Source: Cryomorphaceae bacterium (GTDB lineage Bacteria; Bacteroidota; Bacteroidia; Flavobacteriales; BACL11). Taken from it: a stretch of 22,834 nucleotides of DNA. Positions within the stretch are counted from its first letter, which is position 1. Every line of letters starts with the position of its first letter. The notes under the pieces are model-generated. The model worked only from the letters and a program-made list of their open reading frames with translations, did no database searches and had not been told where the DNA came from. The translations under genes and the position numbers were made by a program. The stretch is from positions 1-22,834 of the forward strand of contig JACNFT010000026.1 in NCBI GenBank assembly GCA_014384505.1. Reading direction: 5' to 3'. Below are positions 7,664-15,033 of this stretch, one piece after another.

Positions 7664-8773
7664 ATGAAATACAATAAGAAAAAACCTGCAGTTTTATTAT
7701 TAGCAGATGGTACAGTTTTTCACGGAAAGGCTGTTGGTATTGAAGGTGTTGCAACTGGTGAGTTATGTTTTAATACAGGTATGACTGGCTATCAAGAGGT
7801 GTTCACTGATCCTTCTTATTTTGGACAGTTGATGATCACTACAAATGCTCATATTGGTAACTATGGAGTGCATAATAATGAAGTTGAATCATCAGACATG
7901 AAAATTGCAGGATTGATCTGTAAGAATTTCAATACTGGTTTTTCTCGTGATGGAGGTGATGGTGACTTACAAGATTATTTTATAAAGCAAAATAAAGTTG
8001 TAATCTCTGATGTTGATACAAGAGCTGTTGTAAGGCATATTCGTGATAAAGGAGCCATGAATGCAATTATATCTACTGCAACTACTGATATTGCTGAATT
8101 GACGAAATTATTGGATAAAGTACCTTCTATGGAAGGATTAGAATTATCATCTTCAGTTTGCACAAAAACGCCTTATTTTTTGGGTGATGAAAATGCAGCT
8201 ATTAAAGTTGCTGTCTTGGATTTGGGAGTTAAGCGTAATATCTTAACTTGTTTGTCGGATAGAGATTGTTATCTGCAAGTTTTTCCCATGCATACTTCAT
8301 ATGAAGAAATGAAGGCTTGGAATCCTGATGGTTTCTTTTTGTCAAACGGACCTGGAGACCCTTCAGCAATGCCAAGTGTAATTGAAGAAGTTAAAAAAAT
8401 TACGGCTGATGGAAAATCTGTTTTTGGAATTTGTTTAGGACATCAAGCATTGGCACTTTCAGAAGGAATATCTACATACAAAATGCACAATGGACATAGA
8501 GGAATAAATCATCCTGTGTTAAATTTAAGTACTAAAAAAGCAGAGGTTACTTCTCAGAACCATGGTTTTGGAATTTCTGAAGAGGACATAAAGAATAACC
8601 CTAATATTGAAGTAACTCATGTTAACTTAAATGACGATACTATTGAGGGAATCAAATTGAAAAATAAGAATTGTTTTTCAGTACAGTATCACCCAGAATC
8701 ATCACCAGGACCTCATGATTCAAGATACTTATTTGATGAATTTATAACTAATATTAAAAGCTATAAAAACTAA
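7664..8773 (+). CDS. carA: Carbamoyl-phosphate synthase small (glutaminase) subunit
   Basis: This 369-residue protein is CarA, which hydrolyses glutamine and passes ammonia to the large subunit CarB for carbamoyl phosphate synthesis (pyrimidine and arginine pathways). The small-chain N-terminal domain (about residues 5-135) contains GELCFNTGMTGYQEVFTDPSY. The class I glutamine amidotransferase domain follows, with SNGPGDPS, nucleophile C257 in GICLGHQ, and H343 and E345 in HPESSPGP. The ATG at 7664 is chosen over a TTG two codons upstream, because the TTG lies inside the promoter-like element and the ATG gives the family's usual start. carB is not in the window. eno follows after 4 nt. Confidence 0.96.
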   Translation: MKYNKKKPAVLLLADGTVFHGKAVGIEGVATGELCFNTGMTGYQEVFTDPSYFGQLMITTNAHIGNYGVHNNEVESSDMKIAGLICKNFNTGFSRDGGDGDLQDYFIKQNKVVISDVDTRAVVRHIRDKGAMNAIISTATTDIAELTKLLDKVPSMEGLELSSSVCTKTPYFLGDENAAIKVAVLDLGVKRNILTCLSDRDCYLQVFPMHTSYEEMKAWNPDGFFLSNGPGDPSAMPSVIEEVKKITADGKSVFGICLGHQALALSEGISTYKMHNGHRGINHPVLNLSTKKAEVTSQNHGFGISEEDIKNNPNIEVTHVNLNDDTIEGIKLKNKNCFSVQYHPESSPGPHDSRYLFDEFITNIKSYKN

Positions 8774-8777
8774 TATA

Positions 8778-10070
8778 ATGGGAAGAATAGTAGATATACA
8801 TGCACGTCAAATTTTAGATTCTAGAGGAAATCCTACGGTTGAAGCAGAGGTGTTAACTGAAAATGGAGTGATGGGGAGGGCATCTGTTCCTTCAGGTGCT
8901 TCAACAGGAAAACATGAGGCTGTTGAGTTAAGAGATGGCGATAAAGGAACTTATTTAGGGATGGGGGTTTTAAAAGCAGTACAGAATATTAAAACAGCTA
9001 TTAATGAAGAATTAAAAGGTGTTTATGTTTCTGAGCAGGCATTGATTGATCAGAAGATGATTGATTTGGATGGTACGCCAAATAAAGCTAATTTAGGAGC
9101 GAATGCTATGCTAGCTGTTTCTTTGGCCTGTGCTAAAGCTGCTGCTGAAGAAAGCGGACAAACTCTTTATAAGTATATTGGAGGGGTAAATGCTAGAGAG
9201 TTACCTATTCCAATGATGAATATTTTAAATGGTGGTTCGCATGCTGATAATAGTATCGACTTTCAGGAGTTTATGGTAATGCCAGTTGGTGCTACTTCAT
9301 TTGCTGAAGCATTGCAAATGGGAACAGAAGTATTTCATCATTTAAAAGCTGAATTACAAGCCCAAGGACATTCTACAAATGTAGGAGATGAAGGTGGTTT
9401 TGCACCTAACTTAGGTTCTAATGAAGAAGCAATTCAAGTTGTAATAAAAGCAATTGAATCTGCGGGATATACGCCAGGATTGGATATGTATATTGCTATA
9501 GATGCTGCGGCATCAGAATTTTATAATGCGGATGAAAATGTATACCATTTTCATCAGTCGACAGGAGAGAAGTTAACCCCAGAAGAAATGGTAAATTTTT
9601 GGGCAGATTGGTCAGAAAAATATCCAATTTTATCTATTGAAGATGGTTTAGATGAAGATGATTGGGAAGGATGGAAAAGTTTAACCGATAAAATTGGAAA
9701 TAAAGTTCAATTAGTTGGTGACGATTTATTTGTAACAAATGTGGATCGTCTATCTAGAGGAATTGAAAATAATATTGCCAATTCTATTTTAATTAAAGTA
9801 AACCAAATTGGAACTTTAACGGAAACGATTAATGCTGTGCAAATGGCACAAAATTCTTCTTATACTTGCGTGATGAGTCACAGATCAGGTGAAACTGAAG
9901 ATACTACTATTGCTGACTTGGCAGTAGCTTTAAATTGCGGTCAGATTAAAACTGGTTCTGCTTCTCGTTCAGATAGAATGGCTAAATATAATCAACTATT
10001 AAGGATTGAGGAAATGTTGGGTGATCAAGCAATTTATAAAGGAAAAGATTTTAAGTTTATTAAAAAATAA
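8778..10070 (+). CDS. eno: Enolase (phosphopyruvate hydratase)
   Basis: This 430-residue cytosolic enzyme interconverts 2-phosphoglycerate and phosphoenolpyruvate. Catalytic E205 (VGDEGGF) and K340 (LIKVNQIGT) are present, as are the Mg ligands D242 (AIDAA), E288 (SIEDG) and D315 (GDD). The C-terminal signature SHRSGETEDTTIADLAV (residues 367-383) is intact. Length is typical. It starts 4 nt after carA and lies 36 nt before citrate synthase with no terminator between, so the three genes probably form one operon. Confidence 0.98.
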   Translation: MGRIVDIHARQILDSRGNPTVEAEVLTENGVMGRASVPSGASTGKHEAVELRDGDKGTYLGMGVLKAVQNIKTAINEELKGVYVSEQALIDQKMIDLDGTPNKANLGANAMLAVSLACAKAAAEESGQTLYKYIGGVNARELPIPMMNILNGGSHADNSIDFQEFMVMPVGATSFAEALQMGTEVFHHLKAELQAQGHSTNVGDEGGFAPNLGSNEEAIQVVIKAIESAGYTPGLDMYIAIDAAASEFYNADENVYHFHQSTGEKLTPEEMVNFWADWSEKYPILSIEDGLDEDDWEGWKSLTDKIGNKVQLVGDDLFVTNVDRLSRGIENNIANSILIKVNQIGTLTETINAVQMAQNSSYTCVMSHRSGETEDTTIADLAVALNCGQIKTGSASRSDRMAKYNQLLRIEEMLGDQAIYKGKDFKFIKK

Positions 10071-10106
10071 ACAATTATATTAGCAGGATTAAATAAATAA
10101 TACAAA

Positions 10107-11393
10107 ATGGGAAAGAAAGCAGAATTACATTATGAAGGGAAAGTATATGAAATCCCAGTTGTTACTGGAACAGAAAATGAAAATGCACTTGATATAAGTA
10201 AATTAAGAGGGCAGTCGGGATTAATTACTTTAGATAGAGGATTTAAAAATACAGGTTCTACTGAGAGTGCAATAACTTTCCTAAACGGAGAGGAAGGAAT
10301 TTTAAGATATAGAGGGTATTCTATTGAAGAGTTAGCTGAAAAATCTTCTTTCTTAGAAGTATCTTTCTTGCTAATTTATGGTGAATTGCCAACTAAAACT
10401 GAGTTAGCGAAATTCACTAAAGATATTTCAGAGCATTCATTAGTTCATGAAGACGTAAAATCAATCTTAGATGGTTATCCTTCAAAGGCGCATCCAATGG
10501 GAGTTCTTTCTTCATTAGTTTCTGCTTTAACTGCTTTCTATCCAAAATCTTTAGATCCTAACCGTTCGAAAGAACAAATTGATGGTACGATTATTCGTTT
10601 TATTGCTAAGCTTCCAACCTTAGCTGCTTGGAGTTTTAAGAATAGAAGGCGTCAGCCAATTATGTATCCTAAAAATAAGTTAAATTATACTTCAAACTTT
10701 TTGCACATGATGTTTGGATTGCCTACTCAGGATACTGAGATAAATCCAATTGTAGCGAAAGCGCTTGATAAATTACTAATCTTACATGCAGACCATGAAC
10801 AAAATTGTTCAGCTTCAACAGTAAGAATTGTAGGTTCTTCCCATGCAAGTTTATACGCATCAGTTTCGGCAGGTATTGCTGCACTTTGGGGGCCATTGCA
10901 TGGTGGTGCTAATCAAGCAGTAATTGAAATGCTTGAAGAAATTAAAAAAGATGGTGGTGATGTAGAGAAGTATGTTGCTAGAGCAAAAGACAAATCAGAT
11001 CCATTCCGTTTAATGGGCTTTGGACATAGGGTATATAAAAACTTTGATCCAAGAGCAACTATCATTAAAAAGGCTGCTGATGATGTGTTAAATGAATTAG
11101 AAATTCAAGACCCTGTATTGGATATCGCTATGAAATTGGAGAAGGTGGCATTAGAAGATGAATACTTTAAAGAAAGAGGATTATATCCTAATGTTGATTT
11201 CTACTCAGGAATTATTTACAGAGCCTTAGGGATTCCTACGGATATGTTTACGGTAATGTTTGCTATTGGTAGATTGCCAGGCTGGATAGCACAATGGAAA
11301 GAAATGAGAGAGAATAATGAACCAATTGGAAGGCCAAGACAAGTATATATTGGTGCTACTGAAAGGGGCTATGTTAGTATGGAAAATAGATAA
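10107..11393 (+). CDS. gltA: Citrate synthase, type II
   Basis: This 428-residue enzyme condenses acetyl-CoA with oxaloacetate to citrate in the TCA cycle. The N-terminal beta-rich extension (about residues 1-50) marks the hexameric, often NADH-sensitive type II form. The catalytic triad is visible: H265 (GPLHGGANQ), H307 (GFGHRVYKNFDPRA) and D364 (NVDFYSGI). HADHEQNCSASTVR at 227-240 is also characteristic. It follows eno by 36 nt and ends just before a strong hairpin. The match is clear; any allosteric behaviour is only inferred from the subtype. Confidence 0.97.
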   Translation: MGKKAELHYEGKVYEIPVVTGTENENALDISKLRGQSGLITLDRGFKNTGSTESAITFLNGEEGILRYRGYSIEELAEKSSFLEVSFLLIYGELPTKTELAKFTKDISEHSLVHEDVKSILDGYPSKAHPMGVLSSLVSALTAFYPKSLDPNRSKEQIDGTIIRFIAKLPTLAAWSFKNRRRQPIMYPKNKLNYTSNFLHMMFGLPTQDTEINPIVAKALDKLLILHADHEQNCSASTVRIVGSSHASLYASVSAGIAALWGPLHGGANQAVIEMLEEIKKDGGDVEKYVARAKDKSDPFRLMGFGHRVYKNFDPRATIIKKAADDVLNELEIQDPVLDIAMKLEKVALEDEYFKERGLYPNVDFYSGIIYRALGIPTDMFTVMFAIGRLPGWIAQWKEMRENNEPIGRPRQVYIGATERGYVSMENR

Positions 11394-11415
11394 TTTACTG
11401 TTCAGATATTAGACT

Positions 11416-11445
11416 AAAAAACTCGGCTATTAGCTGAGTTTTTTT
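11416..11445 (+). terminator. Rho-independent terminator after citrate synthase
   Basis: AAAAAACTCGGCT pairs with AGCTGAGTTTTTT around a 3-nt loop (11429-11431), with one G-U pair, followed by more T. Because the A tract mirrors the T tract, the hairpin could also work from the other strand. The last T overlaps the promoter-like element of the next gene. Confidence 0.88.
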
Positions 11446-11452
11446 ATTTTTG
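11445..11452 (+). promoter_or_regulatory. Bacteroidota -7 promoter element before the UbiD-family gene
   Basis: TATTTTTG fits TAnnTTTG exactly and lies 4 nt before the ATG at 11457, directly in the T tract of the preceding terminator. Because the T tract makes a chance match easier, confidence is moderate. The spacing equals that seen before three minus-strand genes in this window. Confidence 0.45.
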
Positions 11453-11456
11453 AACT

Positions 11457-13181
11457 ATGGCTTATAAATCCTTACAACAATGTATTTCAAAACTTGATAA
11501 GAGAGGAGAACTCCTTAGAATCACTAAAGAAATTGACCCTAATTTGGAAATGGCATCTGTTCATTTGCATGAATTTGCAAAAGCAGGGAAGGCAATTCTT
11601 TTTGAAAATATAAAGGGAAGTAAATTTCGAGCGACTTCTAATTTATTTGGAACTTTAAATAGAAGTAAGTTTATGTTTCGTGATACTTTAGAAAAGGTAA
11701 AACAGTTGATTGATCTTAAAACTAATCCTTCTGTAGCTTTAAAGAATCCTGCTAAAGCTATTTATGCTGCTTTGCATGCTATTTATGCTATTCCAATTAA
11801 GGTTAGGTTTCCAAGTAGTTTTAATGAAATACAAATAGAAGACATTCCTCAAGTAAAATGTTGGAAAGAGGATGGAGGCGCTTTTATTACTTTACCTCAA
11901 GTTTATTCGGAAGATGTAGAGAACCCTGGAATAATGAATTCTAATTTAGGAATGTATCGTATTCAACTTTCGGGCAATGATTATTCTACAAATAAAGAAG
12001 TGGGAATGCATTATCAAATTCATAGAGGTATTGGTGTACATCAGAAAAATGCTAATCAAAAAGGTGAGCCTTTAAAGGTTTCAATTTTTGTAGGAGGACC
12101 ACCTGCACATACTTTTGCTGCTGTAATGCCTTTACCAGAGGGAATGTCAGAAATTGCTTTTGCAGGAATATTAGGAGGACGAAATTTTAGGTATGCTAAA
12201 AAAGATGGTTATACCATTTCAGCAGATGCTGATTTTGTTATTTGTGGCGAATTACATCCTAATGATGTAAAACCTGAGGGACCTTTTGGGGACCATTTAG
12301 GATATTATAGTTTAACACATGATTTTCCAGTTTTGAAAGTGAAAAAGGTGTATGCTAAAGAAAATGCCATTTGGCCTTTTACAGTTGTGGGTCGCCCTCC
12401 CCAAGAAGATTCTCAGTTTGGAGCTCTAATACATGCAATTACTGGAAAAGCAATTGAAAAAGAAATTCCGGGACTGAAAGCTGTTAATGCGGTGGATGAT
12501 GCAGGAGTACATCCTTTGTTATTAGCTGTGGGAAGTGAAAGGTATACTCCTTATAATCCCACCAAAATCCCACAAGAATTATTGACTATCGCCAATCATA
12601 TTTTAGGAACAGGACAAATGTCCTTAGCAAAATATGTATTTATTTGTGATCAAGAAAATGCACCTGATGTAAATGATGAAAAGGCATATTTTACACATTT
12701 TCTAGAAAGAGTAAATTGGAAAAGAGATTTGCATTTTCAGACCAAAACTACTATCGATACTTTGGACTATAGTGGAGATGCACTGAATGAAGGTTCAAAA
12801 GTTGTTGTAGCTGCTGCTGGAGAAATAAAAAGAACTTTGTCTGAAAAATCTCCAAATCTTGATTTGCCAAATGAGTTTTCTAATCCTCAGTTAGTGAGTA
12901 ATGGAAACTTAGTTGTAGAAGGAAAAGGTGAAATAAAAGATTTGATTTTCAGTTTAGAAAAGCAGAATTTATCAGGAATAGCACTTATCACTTTAGTGGA
13001 TGATGCTAGTTTTGCAAGTGAAAATTTTTCTAATTGGATATGGGTAACTTTTACTCGTTCCAATCCTGCATCAGATATATATGGCTTAAATGCAGAATAT
13101 AAGAATAAACACTTTTCTTGTACTGTTCCAATTATTGATGCTAGAATAAAAGTGCATCATGCTCCTGTTTTGGAGAGGTAG
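11457..13181 (+). CDS. UbiD-family decarboxylase (prenylated-FMN type)
   Basis: This 574-residue protein belongs to the UbiD/Fdc1 family, which uses prenylated FMN to decarboxylate aromatic or unsaturated acids. Family landmarks are NLGMYRIQ (163-170), followed by the MHYQIHRG stretch, GGPPAH (213-218), and the acidic motif PEGPFGDHLGYYS with E274 as the likely catalytic glutamate. Bacteroidota members of this family are often annotated as menaquinone or 4-hydroxybenzoate-type decarboxylases, but the substrate cannot be read from sequence. No UbiX flavin prenyltransferase is present in the window. It stands alone between a terminator and a convergent gene 3 nt away. Confidence 0.9.
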   Translation: MAYKSLQQCISKLDKRGELLRITKEIDPNLEMASVHLHEFAKAGKAILFENIKGSKFRATSNLFGTLNRSKFMFRDTLEKVKQLIDLKTNPSVALKNPAKAIYAALHAIYAIPIKVRFPSSFNEIQIEDIPQVKCWKEDGGAFITLPQVYSEDVENPGIMNSNLGMYRIQLSGNDYSTNKEVGMHYQIHRGIGVHQKNANQKGEPLKVSIFVGGPPAHTFAAVMPLPEGMSEIAFAGILGGRNFRYAKKDGYTISADADFVICGELHPNDVKPEGPFGDHLGYYSLTHDFPVLKVKKVYAKENAIWPFTVVGRPPQEDSQFGALIHAITGKAIEKEIPGLKAVNAVDDAGVHPLLLAVGSERYTPYNPTKIPQELLTIANHILGTGQMSLAKYVFICDQENAPDVNDEKAYFTHFLERVNWKRDLHFQTKTTIDTLDYSGDALNEGSKVVVAAAGEIKRTLSEKSPNLDLPNEFSNPQLVSNGNLVVEGKGEIKDLIFSLEKQNLSGIALITLVDDASFASENFSNWIWVTFTRSNPASDIYGLNAEYKNKHFSCTVPIIDARIKVHHAPVLER

Positions 13182-13184
13182 TTG

Positions 13185-13678
13185 TTAAAAGTCAATCCCA
13201 AAGTGGATGCCTCCCATATAATGTGCTCCATTTTCCTCAATTCCTAATTCTACTACAGGACCAATATGAATTTTTCCTACTTCAAATTCATAACCAGCTT
13301 CAATATGTCGTGCAAATTCAAATACATTTTTAGTGCCTTCTTTTCGTAATAAAAGTCCAGGTGCAACTGCTATTATAAGTCCTTTGTAAATTCTGTATTG
13401 AAAAACTGCAGACAGTGTATAATGTTTGTGCTCATCAAGTATAGTTTCTAAACCGACTCCAACTCCAAATTTATTGCTTTCACCAATTCCTTTAATATAA
13501 TGTAAATGAATTCCTGGAGTAATTTCATCTTCTGCTGGAATTGGTACAATGCCTACTGCTATACTAATTTCATTTTTATGATGATGATTATGACCCTCAT
13601 GTATTTTGTTTTGTGCGTATCCAGTAATAGAAAATAACGTTTTTTGATGAAGATTAAATTGGTTAATGTTTTTTTCAT
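13185..13678 (-). pseudogene. Frame-disrupted gene for a His-rich secreted beta-barrel-like protein
   Basis: The minus strand has an ATG at 13678 followed by MKKTLTNLIFI, which looks like the start of a signal peptide, but that frame soon ends at a stop. A frame shifted by one base is open from there to a TAA at 13185 and reads LFSITGYAQNKIHEGHNHHHKN and onward (151 residues from the T run). One extra A in the A6 run (T6 on +, 13640-13645) would join them into a 164-residue protein: signal peptide, His-rich segment, then alternating strands (FGVGVGLETI, VFQYRIYKG, HIEAGYEFEVG) ending in GIDF, a terminal aromatic as in outer-membrane barrels. It may be a pseudogene, a recoded gene or a sequencing indel. 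The barrel call is by pattern only. Confidence 0.7.
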
Positions 13679-13714
13679 GTTTTCTCTTTATTTAAGTAGG
13701 ATTATTTTTTTTTG

Positions 13715-13722
13715 CAAAGGTA
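13715..13722 (-). promoter_or_regulatory. Bacteroidota -7 promoter element for the barrel gene
   Basis: On the minus strand TACCTTTG matches TAnnTTTG exactly, 36 nt upstream of the ATG at 13678. A TTTG lies 15 nt further upstream, slightly closer than the usual -33 spacing. It is a good candidate promoter, showing that this gene has or had its own transcription start with a real 5' leader. Confidence 0.55.
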
Positions 13723-13723
13723 A

Positions 13724-13804
13724 TTACTCAATCACTCCAAACTTTATATTTCCAATAGTTTTTTCTCTATCATAAATCTGTAAAAGGTATAATCCATTTT
13801 TCAT
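13724..13804 (-). other. 26-codon orphan ORF directly after the helicase gene
   Basis: An ATG 2 nt after the helicase stop opens a 26-residue ORF, MKNGLYLLQIYD...NIKFGVIE, ending at TAA (13724-13726). The NGLYLLQIYD...K pattern resembles the last part of type IX secretion sorting tails, which typically read NGxYxLxI and then a basic end. It may be a remnant of such a tail, a small coupled ORF, or chance. The same frame is closed just upstream, so no larger gene carries it. The -33 region of the next promoter overlaps it. Confidence 0.2.
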
Positions 13805-13806
13805 TA

Positions 13807-15012
13807 CTATTTCTGCTTAAAATCCTTCCACTGTTTTTTATTCTTGTTTCTAGCTGCTATTTTATATTCTGGTCCAGCTTCAAATCCTTTTGGTAAATCC
13901 AATTTTGGCACTTCTTTTTCAATTAGTTTTTCAATATCCAAAAAGTTCCTGATTTGTCTTTGGTTAATGAATGTAATAGCTTCTCCCGTTCTATCTGCTC
14001 TGGCAGTACGCCCAATTCTATGTACATAATCCTCTGCATCATGAGGTACTTCATAGTTAATTACCAATCCAATTTCTTTAATATCGATTCCTCTGGACAA
14101 AATATCGGTAGCTACTAAAATTCTAATTTTTTTATTCTTAAAGTCGCGTATAGTGTCTTCTCTTTGGTGCTGATCCAATCCTGAGTGCATATCACTTGCA
14201 CGCATTCCTGCTTTGTTAAGGGTTTGTTTTATCTCTTTTACGCTTTTTATACTAGATGCAAAAATAAGAACATGACTTAAATCTTTTCCTTTTTCTCTAA
14301 GTATCTCTCTTACCAATTTCACTTTTTGGTTATCATTAACCATGTAGGCAGATTGCGTAATTCCTTCCGCGGGTTTTGATATCGCTAAACTTATACTTTC
14401 AGGTTCTTTTAGTAAAGTATTTGCCAGAGTCCTAATTTTTGGTGGCATAGTTGCTGAAAACAATAAGTTTTGTCTTTTTTCTGGCAGTCGTTTTGCAATG
14501 GTCATTATGTCATCATAAAAGCCCATATCTAACATTCTGTCAGCTTCATCAAGTATGAAGTGTTCTACTCCTGAAGTATCAAAATAATTAAATTTCAAGT
14601 GTGCCATTAGCCTTCCTGGAGTACAAATTATAATATCAGTTCCGTTTACTAAGGCTTGTTTCTGATTTTCAAATTCTGTTCCTGTCCCTCCTCCATAAAT
14701 TGGGTAGGAGGATGAGTTTGTAAAGTAAGAAAATCCTTCTATTTGCATGTCAATCTGCTTTGCTAACTCTCTCGTAGGCGCAACAATGATTGCTTTTACT
14801 TTATTAGTTTGCTTTAATTTTGAGAGTTTATCTAGAATAGGTAAAACAAAAGCAGCTGTTTTTCCTGTTCCTGTTTGTGCACAGGCAATTAAATCTTTTC
14901 CGTTTTGTATTATGGGTATTGCTTGTTCTTGTATGGGTGTTGCTTCTTCAAATCCCATAATGTCAAGCCCTTCTTGAAGTTCGTTTCCGAACTTAAATGT
15001 CTTAAAATTCAT
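13807..15012 (-). CDS. DEAD-box ATP-dependent RNA helicase (RhlE-like)
   Basis: This 401-residue cytosolic enzyme unwinds short RNA duplexes using ATP, in ribosome assembly or RNA turnover. All core motifs are present: Q motif around ATPIQEQAIP (24-33), motif I AQTGTGKT (45-52), PTRELA (79-84), TPGR (131-134), DEAD (155-158), SAT (186-188), ATDILSRGID (301-310) and HRIGRTAR (331-338). The C-terminal tail is short and Lys-rich, as in RhlE-type proteins. It lies 21 nt after the aldehyde dehydrogenase and has its own promoter-like element. The exact subfamily is uncertain. Confidence 0.95.
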   Translation of the reverse strand: MNFKTFKFGNELQEGLDIMGFEEATPIQEQAIPIIQNGKDLIACAQTGTGKTAAFVLPILDKLSKLKQTNKVKAIIVAPTRELAKQIDMQIEGFSYFTNSSSYPIYGGGTGTEFENQKQALVNGTDIIICTPGRLMAHLKFNYFDTSGVEHFILDEADRMLDMGFYDDIMTIAKRLPEKRQNLLFSATMPPKIRTLANTLLKEPESISLAISKPAEGITQSAYMVNDNQKVKLVREILREKGKDLSHVLIFASSIKSVKEIKQTLNKAGMRASDMHSGLDQHQREDTIRDFKNKKIRILVATDILSRGIDIKEIGLVINYEVPHDAEDYVHRIGRTARADRTGEAITFINQRQIRNFLDIEKLIEKEVPKLDLPKGFEAGPEYKIAARNKNKKQWKDFKQK

Positions 15013-15016
15013 GTTG

Positions 15017-15024
15017 TAAAGATA
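15017..15024 (-). promoter_or_regulatory. Promoter-like element before the helicase gene
   Basis: On the minus strand TATCTTTA, one base off TAnnTTTG, sits exactly 4 nt before the helicase ATG. No clear -33 element is visible. It is listed because the same element and spacing recur at two neighbouring genes. Confidence 0.35.
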
Positions 15025-15033
15025 CTAAAAGCT

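Noticed and set aside
13640..13646. Classical -1 ribosomal slippery heptamer as the explanation for the barrel-gene frame change
   Set aside because: The A6 run is preceded by C, so it is not an X XXY YYZ heptamer, and six A's are short for transcriptional slippage; recoding stays possible but is not favoured.
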